A model generated the notes under the pieces. The model saw only the letters and a list, made by a program, of their open reading frames with translations. It ran no database searches and was not told the DNA's origin. The position numbers and the translations under genes were made by a program. 64,000 nt of DNA from Lineus longissimus (Eukaryota; Nemertea; Pilidiophora; Heteronemertea; Lineidae). This document shows positions 48,253 through 56,680 of this stretch, in pieces. Positions within the stretch are counted from its first letter, which is position 1, and every line of letters begins with the position of its first letter. The stretch lies in the NCBI RefSeq assembly GCF_910592395.1, contig NC_088317.1:9054001-9118000 (forward strand), in the 5' to 3' direction.

Positions 48253-49390
48253 ATGGAGGACAAAACGTCGGATCTTTCGGTAGAACGCATTAGCCAGACG
48301 TTTCACGAGTTAACGGCCACGCCTGCTGAAGAGATTTTCGACTTAGCAGGAAGAGAACCGAGTGGGTCTAACTTTCGACTTTTCCTCCACTTGGCGATAA
48401 TATATGCGAATGAGATAGGCCAGCCTAGGGGTCAAGAGTTAGTGGTAAGTTGTCTTTTAGATCAGATTGGTGTTTGAACAAATGATACCTATTGCTGCAG
48501 AGTGGTTATTACTATTGGTAACATTCAGTAAGATTCTAGTTTCTTAGGAGATTTATGCCTTAATATTCAGTACGAAGAAGTAGACGTTAGATGGGATAAT
48601 CCAGGTGGTAGAATTTAATGGATATATATCGTGGTTATACTAGTATCATTATATTTCAGGAACCACAGGCGTCTGGTAGTGCAGAAACTCCACAGCCACC
48701 AAAGAAAAAGGCGCGGATAGCAAGTGAGGAGGTCGCTAAGGGGAGAGGTCAGCCTCAAGCGGGTACGGGGACTGGTGCAAAAGAAGTGAAGGAGGCTAAG
48801 GACCAGGTGAGATCCCTGGCATGCCAGGTGGATCCGAGCGAGTCCCTCATCCTTTTGTATTTGGATAAACTTTCGAGAATAGCCACGTTAAATGCGCAGG
48901 AAGATGCAAGTGTTTTTCAGGAGTTATCTCTACAGGCTACAAAGCTTCAGGGCAAATAGATTTAGCTCAATTTTTCTTAACGGTTTTGGGGGGCGGAATA
49001 GCTGATGTAGTGGCCAATGCCATTAATAAGTGCATGAAATCGTCGAAGAAGAATATAAAGAAAGTAAAGGTGTCTGATTCAGATGATGATGAAGGTGAAA
49101 ATGTAAAGGTTAAGCAAAAGAGGTAGCCATCGCCATTGACGAATCTGTACCCTCAGGGACCACCCAATACTAATATGATGCCGATGCAGGGTTTTCAAGC
49201 GGGTCAATCTCCTTACCCATATAATGGATACGGCAATTATAGTGGGTATTATAGTAGACCGTATAGACCATATTATCGAGGTAGGGGCAGGGGTAGAGGT
49301 TCGCTTATGGCCCAGGGTTGTTTCTTTTGCGGATCTGATCAACACTATGTTCGAGACTGTGAAAAGATGAAAAAGGCCAAAGATAATTAA
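48253..49390 (+). pseudogene. Gag-like zinc-knuckle retroelement gene, broken
   Basis: Coding-like stretches in a row: METs from 48253 (MEDKTSDLSVERISQTFHEL), a basic linker at 48660-48830 (PKKKARIAS), and a helical part after a frame change near 48935 (IDLAQFFLTVLGGGIADVV). Then comes an in-frame TAG at 49124-49126, a Tyr/Gly/Arg-rich stretch (YRGRGRGRG), and a zinc knuckle CFFCGSDQHYVRDC (C-x2-C-x4-H-x4-C). The layout fits a retroelement Gag, perhaps DIRS-like. No reverse transcriptase was seen before the Polinton. The GGTAAGT at 48444 and TTTCAG before 48660 could be an intron, leaving a host gene as an alternative. Confidence 0.5.
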
Positions 49391-49636
49391 TACATGAGTT
49401 TTCCCGCCTTTAATCTTAATCCAGGGAGTCTAATTCCCTAACAAGGAATTTCCTTGTACGGGTTGGGGTTGGGGGTCCTTTCCTTCCGCTTTTATGTGAT
49501 CATTTTCACTTCCAGAATATACAGCAACGGGTGTTACATGTACCAGAGTGGGAAAAACAATGTAATTTTAGCCCGGAAGAGGCGATGTCGAATATCAGTA
49601 AGAAGGTATATTGGACTAATTTGAGAAATCAGGAAG

Positions 49637-49766
49637 AGAATATATGTATTGTGGTGGTAGGTATGTAGGTATTTCTAAGCTATTTTGACCAAAAGCCCTT
49701 ACAGGTCTTTTGCCCCAAATTAGCCTACAACCCCCAAAGAACCATCCACCACAATACATATATTCT
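49637..49766. repeat. 130 bp hairpin with 21 bp perfect arms
   Basis: 49637-49657 and 49746-49766 are exact reverse complements (AGAATATATGTATTGTGGTGG). Inside them are shorter complementary pairs (TGTAGG/CCTACA and CAAAAG/CTTTTG), so the whole segment folds. It sits between the Gag-like relic and the first Polinton gene. It could be a MITE or part of the Polinton end. No target duplication was found. Confidence 0.65.
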
Positions 49767-49919
49767 ATCATTCATGAGATTCCCAGTGAAGCGTTGCAAT
49801 GAAATGGTCAATGAAATGGTGAGGGAATACTAGAGCTCAATGGGTTATTCCATTAAAATAAATGGCCTTTTTACTGTCTTCATTATCCAAAATTCAAGGA
49901 AAAAATTCAAGTAAATTAA

Positions 49920-51281
49920 ATGTATTATCCAATAGCAAATCAACATAAAAGTAAATTCACCTATGACTTCTTTAATTTAGAAGTAACTGTTAATACTAAT
50001 AACTTCTTCAGACTACAAGAAACTAAGATAACACCTGGGTTTTTGAGCCTGAAAAATAAGAAAGACTGTCTGCGACTGGAAAAGAATCCATTATCGTTTT
50101 ACCAGAACCAATTTAACATGGCTGTTTGGTTTGCTACAACAGGTTGTGGTATTTCAATAGACGATCACTTGAATCACAGTGACCCATTGATAAGGTCAAT
50201 TTACAGGTTTCATGTTTACTATCAAATATTGAAGATCATGAAGAATCTAGAGATACCAATTCCATGTGAAAGTGATTTTAATGAGACAAACAATAACATT
50301 AACCGTAGGAAACTAGGAGGGTTATTGAGTGAATTTGGTTTAAAAGACGAGTACGATTTCTCGGTGTTTGAAAATAACGGTGGTTGGAGGTCATGGAGTG
50401 TACCGGATTACAACCCGAACATAACTGATCCCGGATATTACATCAATGATTCTAAAATCAATTTCTTCCTCATGCAAGTTCATGAAAATAGAATGCCACC
50501 GATGTTCAGTAAAGACTGGGATGCTGGAATGGCTAATTTCAAATATCCTGATACTTTCATTAAGTATCATGTGAAACAACACAAGAATGTATTTGATGTA
50601 ATTACACAAAATGAATGTCAAACCTATCATCAATTCATGATATTTAAAACAAATGGTTTCTCTAATCCTGGAATAGAGAGGTTGAATGACACAATAAGAA
50701 CATATGTTTACTGTATTCTGGGTGCTCAGGCGTTGACCAGAACACCAATAATTGGAGTACCGGGTACAGAATTGGATGCTCAGAAGGAATTTAACAAACT
50801 ATTAAAGGACTCGATTAATCAACATCCTGATATTCCCACTTCAATTCAAAGATACCAAAAAGCAGTGAGTGACACTCATACAAGACTAGATTATGTAATA
50901 GCACCAGGATTGTATGTCATAGGATCAAATATGGTACTCTTTATTGGTAAGCTGGATAACTACAATAATAACATTTTCATAGCACCAAAAAATGCTAAAC
51001 CCGGTAAGAATGACATTAACCACAAAAAGACCTTACCACCACCACTGATGGAAGGAAATAGTTCTAAGAAAATAAGAGTTAAGAGTAGTGTTGATACATC
51101 AATGACCAGTCATACACTAAAGAGTAATGTTGATACACCAAAAACAACTGAAACCTCAAAGAATACTCCTACTACTACTAAACTTGACACCAAAGTTGAG
51201 AGGGTGGATGATACTCATGAAACAATTAAATTCATGCTTTACTCAGTTGTTGGTACATTGATTGTTTTTACGGTTAGATAA
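49920..51281 (+). CDS. Conserved Polinton-type protein, 453 residues, function unknown
   Basis: A long intact frame with N-terminal blocks such as NNFFRLQETKITPGFL, KKDCLRLEKN and FNMAVWFATTGCG, a style I associate with Polinton accessory proteins, though I cannot name a function. The tail (about 365-430) is Lys/Thr/Ser-rich. A single hydrophobic segment closes the protein (about 437-452, FMLYSVVGTLIVFTV), suggesting C-terminal membrane anchoring. The start follows an A/T-rich leader like the neighbours. Stop to next start is 10 bp, so an operon-like cluster with 51292 is likely. No double-hairpin repeat lies in it. A virion or membrane protein is possible. Confidence 0.6.
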   Translation: MYYPIANQHKSKFTYDFFNLEVTVNTNNFFRLQETKITPGFLSLKNKKDCLRLEKNPLSFYQNQFNMAVWFATTGCGISIDDHLNHSDPLIRSIYRFHVYYQILKIMKNLEIPIPCESDFNETNNNINRRKLGGLLSEFGLKDEYDFSVFENNGGWRSWSVPDYNPNITDPGYYINDSKINFFLMQVHENRMPPMFSKDWDAGMANFKYPDTFIKYHVKQHKNVFDVITQNECQTYHQFMIFKTNGFSNPGIERLNDTIRTYVYCILGAQALTRTPIIGVPGTELDAQKEFNKLLKDSINQHPDIPTSIQRYQKAVSDTHTRLDYVIAPGLYVIGSNMVLFIGKLDNYNNNIFIAPKNAKPGKNDINHKKTLPPPLMEGNSSKKIRVKSSVDTSMTSHTLKSNVDTPKTTETSKNTPTTTKLDTKVERVDDTHETIKFMLYSVVGTLIVFTVR

Positions 51282-51291
51282 ATAAGTAATT

Positions 51292-51828
51292 ATGGCTGAA
51301 GGAGGTGAAAATTATGAAATGAGTGATTACTATCCACATTACAATCCTGATTACGATCCTGATTACGAATCTGATTACAAACCTGAGGATTATGTTGATA
51401 TCTTTGGTATTAATCCAAAGCCTCGATATGATGACACAACATACAACACAGGAGGTGAAAATTATGATGATATCTTTGGTATTAATAAAAAGTTTCAAGA
51501 TGATGACACAAAATACAACACAGGAGGTGAAAATCTTACTGATGAAACTTCATTCACTAAAACTCCAGAAAGGCCAGGCACAACATACAACACAGGAGGT
51601 GAAAATCTTACTGATGAAACTTCATTAAGTATACCAGAATGGCCAAGAGTTTTTGACAAGCAACTAGAGGAGAAGAAGTCATTTCTAGATGATAAAGAGG
51701 ATAAACTTGATACAGCATTGAAAAAAAGTGGTAAATGGAAATATGACCCTAACAAACTAAGTAAACTAGCACCACGTATTTATTTGCACAACGAGGAACC
51801 TTACTTCTTGCCTATAAAGGAGAATTAG
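51292..51828 (+). CDS. Hypothetical acidic repeat protein, 178 residues
   Basis: The first 115 residues are acidic and repetitive. An NTGGEN or EGGEN motif recurs four times, twice followed by YDDIFGIN-like or LTDETS segments. Residues 130-178 look folded (KSGKWKYDPNKLSK, then PRIYLHNEEPYFLPIKEN). There is no signal peptide or membrane segment. It begins 10 bp after the previous gene and ends 29 bp before the next, on the same strand. I do not recognise a family. Confidence 0.55.
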   Translation: MAEGGENYEMSDYYPHYNPDYDPDYESDYKPEDYVDIFGINPKPRYDDTTYNTGGENYDDIFGINKKFQDDDTKYNTGGENLTDETSFTKTPERPGTTYNTGGENLTDETSLSIPEWPRVFDKQLEEKKSFLDDKEDKLDTALKKSGKWKYDPNKLSKLAPRIYLHNEEPYFLPIKEN

Positions 51829-51857
51829 CAAACTTTACAGAACAACAAAAGAACAAT

Positions 51858-52925
51858 ATGAATAAAATTCCTAATCCTAATGGAGGGAATGCCTTTATCA
51901 TTCCTTTAATTAAATCAGATGGTAAATTCCTTTCTGAAGGCACATTAAAAAATAAGTTTGGTACTAGATTTGCTGACATGATTAGAGGTATGATTGCACC
52001 TGACCCACCAGTAAGGGAACCTAAATCTGCATCCACTCAAACAGATATATTAATTAATGAGGTAAACAGTTCAAACAAACCAATAGATAAACTGATAGAT
52101 TCTAATGATGATGAACTTAAATCACTGGGTTTAACTGAATATGCCTTGAGAGAACTTAGAGGGTTAAAACAGGCTGGTGATGATCTAGCTGCAGTAAAGA
52201 TGGATAAGGACATGCAAATAGAGGAATTAAAAGATCAGCTTCATAATTTAACAAGAGACTATGTAAAGTCTGTAGAAGAAGATACTAAAGATAAAGGAGA
52301 GTTGAAAAAGCAAATAGATGAACTAAATGACAAATTGTATGAGGAACAGTCAAAGGTATGGAGGTTAGACAATGACAGGGAGTCACAAACTAGAAGAATT
52401 AAACGTTAAATTGTTGATGTTCTAAAGAAACCAGATTCAACTATTCCTCTGAAGGACAGAATAAGGTTACTTTTTAAGACGTATGGTGTAACTATTAGCG
52501 CCATAATAACAGCTGTTGTAATGACATTTACAACTCTAGGTCTCAGTATCAGTAGTGCTTTAAGTGGTGCCACTAAATCTGTAAAACCAACTCCAGGACC
52601 AGACCCAACTCCAGGACCAGAACCAACTCCTGGACCTACACCAGAACCTGGACCAGGACCAAAACCATCAATACCAGATAAAGTAAAAGAAGGTCTCAAG
52701 AAGTTTGCTGAATGGCTAAAAGAACTAGCCAAGAAATCAGCTGCGGCTTTACCGGGAATCATCGGTTCTATCGTATCATTTCTCCTGAAAACAATTGGTG
52801 CAGTTGTTGGCTTTCTAGCTGAACATCTGATCATAGCAGTTATTGCTATTGTGAGCTCCATAATCTATGGTTTAATAGAGGGTGTTAAAGCCTTAAAATC
52901 ACGTAAAACAGTAAAAAAAACATAA
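51858..52925 (+). CDS. Coiled-coil membrane protein of Polintons, split by an in-frame stop
   Basis: Two collinear parts share one reading frame. 51858-52406 encodes a mostly helical protein with a coiled coil at about residues 105-180 (IEELKDQLHNLTRDYVKSVE). An in-frame TAA stands at 52407-52409. The same frame then stays open to 52925: RIRLLFKTYGVTISAIITA, a PTPGPxP-repeat linker, and a long hydrophobic part with PGIIGSIVSFLLKTIGAVVG and two or more likely membrane helices. The layout (charged helices, motif before the first membrane helix, GIIGSI motif) recurs in proteins of other invertebrate Polintons as I recall them. One gene with a premature stop is more likely than two genes; readthrough cannot be excluded. 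Role unknown. Confidence 0.7.
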
Positions 52926-52982
52926 AAGGTCTTAGGTGAACTTCTATCAAAACAATGTTTAAAAAATAATTATCATGTAAAT

Positions 52983-54182
52983 ATGAATAAATACATCTCA
53001 TTTAAAGATTATTATTCTAGTGAGTGGAACAATGAGAATCTTAAAGGATACATTCGTCCTAGGGTTATGGATCGAGCTATGCTCTCAGGACTGCGTCCAA
53101 CTAGAAATTTTAGTGAAGAAAATGACAGCAAGAATTATGACAGTGGGAAATTTGATAAGCCTACTCGAGCTGTGCTCTCAAGACGAAGTCTGACTGAGAC
53201 ACACAAATTAGTCCTGCCAAGAATGAAAGAATATGACGTCAGTACCAACACTAATGCCCAATTCTGCCGTAATTGTAAAAGGTGGACCCTTTTTGAGTAT
53301 CAAAAAAACTTGAATTCAGCAAGGTACGCAGCTAAAACTGTGAAGTATCAATTCTGCACCAATTGCAATTCGACTACTTACGATGATGATTTTAAAACTC
53401 TTGAGATCAATATTGACAACAAGACACGTTACTTTGACAGTATTCTAAGGAAACTTGGATGGAGGCGGCTGTCCGAATCGGCAGTTAAGTATTTAAAGGA
53501 CTTTGTGGAAGGGTATTTACAGTGCTACTTTTCAAGTCACAGAAAATGTCTTAGTAAGCAGAGATATGAAAATACTCTTCAGTCAGCCCTAAAAATGGAT
53601 ATTAACACTCTCCCCTCTAAGTTATGTAACCAAGGGTTACATGGTGAAGCCATGCTTTTTAAATTTCACTGTGGGGAATATGATTGGTTTCTTGCCATTG
53701 AATTTATTAACAGGGCAATTGGTAAACCGCAATTAACCGATGAGAATATCACTGACCTTAGACTAGTGTACTATGCTTTCCTTAGATTTCTGCATTACTG
53801 TGGTGTCAAGGTCACCATTAACTACAAGGTATTTTTACACCAAGCCTTTAAAACGCTGAAAATTGATTATGTAATATTTACACCTTTTTTAACCAACAAG
53901 GAGCGAGTTAATGATTTGGAGAGATTATGGTATGATTTCACTCAAAGTATTTTCTTCCAGAATTACAAGGTTGAGAAGGAATATGACCAGGATATTGACA
54001 AGCAGTTTGACGTTTTACTGAGTGCCAGTGCAGGTAGAGACAATAATTGCATCAGTAGTATTAAGTTTACACCAGCCGGACTTCGTCCTGAGAGCATAGC
54101 TCGAGCCGGACTTCGTTCTGAGAGCATAGCTCGAGCCGGACTTCGTCCTGAGAGCATAGCTCGAGCTAGTGTTAAGATGTAA
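52983..54182 (+). CDS. Zinc-ribbon-like helical protein, 399 residues, carrying five double-hairpin repeats
   Basis: The N-terminal part holds two CxxC pairs (C95/C98 and C125/C128), likely one zinc-binding ribbon. Residues 140-340 are predicted mainly helical, with no catalytic motif I recognise. A ribbon plus helical body recalls transcription-factor-IIB-like proteins, but the 26-residue spacing between pairs and lack of sequence match make that a guess. Two double-hairpin repeats sit near the N-terminus (peptides RAMLSGLRP and RAVLSRRSL). Three in tandem form the C-terminus (GLRPESIARA three times), so the last ~30 residues derive from the repeat. The gene is otherwise intact. Confidence 0.6.
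   Translation: MNKYISFKDYYSSEWNNENLKGYIRPRVMDRAMLSGLRPTRNFSEENDSKNYDSGKFDKPTRAVLSRRSLTETHKLVLPRMKEYDVSTNTNAQFCRNCKRWTLFEYQKNLNSARYAAKTVKYQFCTNCNSTTYDDDFKTLEINIDNKTRYFDSILRKLGWRRLSESAVKYLKDFVEGYLQCYFSSHRKCLSKQRYENTLQSALKMDINTLPSKLCNQGLHGEAMLFKFHCGEYDWFLAIEFINRAIGKPQLTDENITDLRLVYYAFLRFLHYCGVKVTINYKVFLHQAFKTLKIDYVIFTPFLTNKERVNDLERLWYDFTQSIFFQNYKVEKEYDQDIDKQFDVLLSASAGRDNNCISSIKFTPAGLRPESIARAGLRSESIARAGLRPESIARASVKM
53074..53098 (-). repeat. Double-hairpin repeat 1 (in 399-residue gene)
   Basis: Reverse orientation. Stem 2 GAGC/GCTC with loop TAT, spacer TCA, stem 1 GGAC/GTCC with loop TGC. It is in frame as RAMLSGLRP. Confidence 0.9.
53167..53191 (-). repeat. Double-hairpin repeat 2 (in 399-residue gene)
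   Basis: Reverse orientation. Stem 2 GAGC/GCTC (loop TGT), spacer TCA. Stem 1 is AGAC/GTCT, a paired change from GGAC/GTCC. Peptide RAVLSRRSL. Confidence 0.88.
54078..54162 (+). repeat. Double-hairpin repeats 3-5, tandem with 30 bp period
   Basis: Three copies (54078-54102, 54108-54132, 54138-54162) with TGA spacers and loops TTC and ATA. The middle copy has GTTC in place of GTCC, which still pairs through a G-T wobble. They encode the C-terminal GLRPESIARA repeats of the 399-residue protein. The exact 30 bp period defines the full repeat length. Confidence 0.92.
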
Positions 54183-54236
54183 TAAAGTTGTGAAAACAGC
54201 ATTTTGCACTTAACAGTCATTTTTCCATAATTTTAA

Positions 54237-55037
54237 ATGAATAATCAGCAAATGAATAGTCAGACATCTGCAGTGATTGAACAACAGATGAAACAGATTG
54301 GTGTTATGAGTCCTGAGAGCTTAGCTCGAGTTGGGGCTTCTAACCAACAGAACACTGGTAGTTACCAACAAAACAGAACTAACTTTCAACAGAACTGCTC
54401 TACAAATCAACAAGTTTCAAACAAGCAGTTGAATAATTCAAATTTTGTTACTCCTAGTCAAGGAATAGTCAATTCTAGTTGCCAACTAGGATCAACTAGC
54501 AATCAACAAAATTTGAACTATTTGACTGATAGTGGCCTTAAAGCCAAACAAGACTTAGAAATTTTAATTGCAACTGGTAAAAGCAAGGATTTCCTTAATA
54601 AACAAATAACTTTTAATGACTTAGATAATATGACTGAAAAAGAAATCTTAAAACACCATAGAATGTATGAAACAAAGATGGCTGCTAGACTTAATGATTA
54701 TTTGGGTAAGACAGTACTTAAAGCTTACACTAAATTATCAAGGTGGTTATTACCAATAGATGATGAGGATGATCTTTATCATGATCTTAGAAATGATTAT
54801 TTGATAACTAACGAGTTGGATAAATGGCTTGGATGGTTGAGTTTGAGAATGGGTGCACTAACTGCACTTGCTTCAACAACACTTATTACTTTAGGTCATT
54901 GTCATGAGGAATCATCTATGAATACATCGGGTATGACTGCATCAAATATGAATACACCAAATATGACTGTCTCTGAATGTGACAAAACAATAGATGAAAG
55001 TCTAGATATCACAGGTAGTGATGATAAAGAAGACTAA
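54237..55037 (+). CDS. Hypothetical Gln/Asn-rich protein, 266 residues
   Basis: Residues 1-100 are dominated by Gln and Asn (NNQQMNSQ, SNQQNTGSYQQN), a low-complexity, possibly disordered or prion-like tract. Residues 105-235 look helical and folded (EKEILKHHRMYETKMAARLN, then LSRWLLPIDDEDDL). The C-terminus has short NMTxSxMNT-like repeats and an acidic end. A partial double-hairpin repeat lies at codons 22-31 (SPESLARVG). The start is 54 bp after the preceding gene's stop on the same strand. No family recognised. Confidence 0.55.
   Translation: MNNQQMNSQTSAVIEQQMKQIGVMSPESLARVGASNQQNTGSYQQNRTNFQQNCSTNQQVSNKQLNNSNFVTPSQGIVNSSCQLGSTSNQQNLNYLTDSGLKAKQDLEILIATGKSKDFLNKQITFNDLDNMTEKEILKHHRMYETKMAARLNDYLGKTVLKAYTKLSRWLLPIDDEDDLYHDLRNDYLITNELDKWLGWLSLRMGALTALASTTLITLGHCHEESSMNTSGMTASNMNTPNMTVSECDKTIDESLDITGSDDKED
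54303..54327 (+). repeat. Double-hairpin repeat 6, half decayed
   Basis: Stem 2 GAGC/GCTC (loop TTA), the TGA spacer and the right arm GTCC are kept. The left arm of stem 1 is lost (GTTA). Peptide SPESLARVG in the Gln/Asn-rich protein. Confidence 0.7.
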
Positions 55038-55086
55038 ATTAACCTGGTTATGAGAACATAGTTCGAATTAAATTCGGCCAAGATAA

Positions 55087-55593
55087 ATGGAACTTGAAAC
55101 TGTAACTGATACGACTCGAGCTATGCTCTCAGGACAAAGTCCGACTAAAGTTTCAGTGTCTAAGAAACCTCGATCAGAGAAACAATTAGCATGGTCTAGA
55201 GAACTGGGTAGAAGATCTAAGGAATTTAAGAGGATAAAAAAGGATAAGACGACATTTAAGGTACAGGACTCCTCACCAAACAACAGAGTTGTGGAAAAGG
55301 AGGAAGAAGAAGTAGAGGAAGAAGAACCACAATCTCAAAATACTGATGTATCACTGCGTGAATCTAGTAGTAATACTTATGTCTATGTACTAGGTTTAGG
55401 TGCCGTTATTTTAGCAGCATTTATCATGTTTAAGAAACTTCCTAAAAAAGTAAGTAAAGAGCAGCGATCAGGCTTGAATCGAGCTCTGCTCTCAGGACAA
55501 AGTCCGAATGAAGCAGTCATGAAGGGGTCAATTAGCCCTCTTGTTAAACCTGTAGTTAAAGAGAAGAAATGTACTATTCCTTTAATGGAATGA
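55087..55593 (+). CDS. Single-pass membrane protein, 168 residues
   Basis: A basic N-terminal part (residues 24-56) is followed by an acidic stretch (EEEEVEEEEPQ), a membrane segment at about 98-115 (YVYVLGLGAVILAAFIMF), and a short basic tail. Complete double-hairpin repeats lie near both ends (codons 11-19, RAMLSGQSP; and RALLSGQSP near residue 133). Their peptides have the same frame and orientation. It converges on the 306-residue gene, with a repeat cluster between the two stops. No family recognised. Confidence 0.55.
   Translation: MELETVTDTTRAMLSGQSPTKVSVSKKPRSEKQLAWSRELGRRSKEFKRIKKDKTTFKVQDSSPNNRVVEKEEEEVEEEEPQSQNTDVSLRESSSNTYVYVLGLGAVILAAFIMFKKLPKKVSKEQRSGLNRALLSGQSPNEAVMKGSISPLVKPVVKEKKCTIPLME
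55118..55142 (-). repeat. Double-hairpin repeat 7 (in 168-residue gene)
   Basis: Reverse orientation, consensus stems, loops TAT and AAA, spacer TCA. In frame as RAMLSGQSP near the N-terminus. Confidence 0.92.
55481..55505 (-). repeat. Double-hairpin repeat 8 (in 168-residue gene)
   Basis: Reverse orientation, consensus stems, loops TCT and AAA, spacer TCA. In frame as RALLSGQSP after the membrane segment. Confidence 0.92.
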
Positions 55594-55608
55594 TCTCATC
55601 AGGTGGTC

Positions 55609-55663
55609 GAACTTTGTTCTCGGGACTTTGTCCTAGTCAGACTTCGTCCTGAGAGCAGAGCTC
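55609..55663. repeat. Double-hairpin repeats 9 and 10, between convergent genes
   Basis: Copy 9 (55609-55633, reverse) has stem 2 changed in pair to GAAC/GTTC, spacer TCG, and consensus stem 1. Copy 10 (55639-55663, forward) has AGAC/GTCC with one mismatch, spacer TGA, and stem 2 GAGC/GCTC. They face each other and could pair with one another as well. Confidence 0.88.
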
Positions 55664-55691
55664 GAGTCTGAGGTGCTTGTCTTCACCACAA

Positions 55692-55762
55692 GAGTTTAAC
55701 TCTATTCGGACTTTGTCCTGAGAGTTTAACTCTATTCAGACTTCGTCCTGAGAGCATAGCTA
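55692..55762 (+). repeat. Double-hairpin repeats 11 and 12 at the end of the 306-residue gene
   Basis: 55692-55702 is a single native-looking hairpin GAGT-TTA-ACTC, which the old Polinton also has inside its coding frame. Copy 11 (55708-55732) has consensus stem 1, spacer TGA, and stem 2 GAGT/ACTC, a paired change that repeats the native word. Copy 12 (55738-55762) has AGAC/GTCC and GAGC/GCTA, each with one mismatch, and provides the TAG stop of the gene. Confidence 0.82.
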
Positions 55763-56680
55763 AATTCTTAACTCTAAAGAAACCTCTGTTCCTCTGAAAT
55801 TAACTAGCTTACCATTCTCATCAGTGATTTCGAATTTTATGTGATTAGTACACTTATTTATCGTTTTCTTACAATTCGGTTCGTATCGCTGCATTTTTAT
55901 AGGTATGATGCAGAAAATGTTAGATGGTTTATTGTTGTAGAGGGTCTTAGCTTTGTCAACCAAATTAGCTTGCAGGAATAGATATTTCCTGTAAAAGTTG
56001 AGTGGTCTTGTGGAGTAGTATTTTCCTTTCTTGGTGAATTTAGTTTGCTTAAAGCCAAACCACTCATTCACCACTGTGAGCTGTTTTTCTATCACCTCTC
56101 TTATGGTTTTTCTTATTTGAAAACCTTCTGTGTTTCTCTCAATCTTGATTTTTTCATTTTTATCTAACTTGTATACTTTCAGAGGGTACTCTTTATCCTC
56201 TGTAAGTTCAAGTGTTATGTAATTATTGTTATCACAGTAAATTTTCACATGGCTTATTCCAATTTCTTTTATGTATTTTTGCCATACCTCACAAAACTCA
56301 CTTAAACTAAAATGTCGAGAGTATGGAAATGTGTATTGAGTAATGGTGTCTTTAGTTGTGGTAGATTCATTTTCCAAATACCGTTCGCAAACTTTCATGA
56401 CTTCCTTTACAAGTGTATCTGTTTCAAGTCCAGGAGCAAATAATGTCCTAAATTCATCCATACACCATAATTGTTTATCTAAGGGCTCATTTGTTGTAAT
56501 TCTGGTTATTTCGACTAGAAATGAGAAAATCCTGACTCCCTCTGGTAGAAAATCACCTGTCCACCATGAATTGTAAAAGGTTATCGATTTCAAAGTAATG
56601 GATTTTATGTCTAATTGGTCTGTTAAGTAGTACTCAAATTTGGCTTCATTACATTCTTGTTCATTGATTATGAAGTCCAT
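55760..56680 (-). CDS. Conserved Polinton protein, 306 residues; candidate minor structural protein
   Basis: The homologue in the old Polinton (20050-20690) shows it is a conserved gene. Residues 25-45 (IKSITLKSITFYNSWWTG) and the strand-rich C-terminus (EITDENGKLVNF and following) look like a beta-sandwich protein. I suggest a virion structural protein, with low certainty. The reading ends in TAG at 55760-55762, a stop supplied by a double-hairpin repeat. The old copy reads about 25 codons further, so the young protein is truncated. It starts 56 bp from the probable polymerase start on the opposite strand, sharing a short divergent promoter region. Confidence 0.7.
   Translation of the reverse strand: MDFIINEQECNEAKFEYYLTDQLDIKSITLKSITFYNSWWTGDFLPEGVRIFSFLVEITRITTNEPLDKQLWCMDEFRTLFAPGLETDTLVKEVMKVCERYLENESTTTKDTITQYTFPYSRHFSLSEFCEVWQKYIKEIGISHVKIYCDNNNYITLELTEDKEYPLKVYKLDKNEKIKIERNTEGFQIRKTIREVIEKQLTVVNEWFGFKQTKFTKKGKYYSTRPLNFYRKYLFLQANLVDKAKTLYNNKPSNIFCIIPIKMQRYEPNCKKTINKCTNHIKFEITDENGKLVNFRGTEVSLELRI

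Noticed and set aside
49920-51281. 453-residue protein as the Polinton major capsid protein
   Set aside because: I see no double-jelly-roll pattern, and the C-terminal membrane segment argues against it; it is left as unknown.
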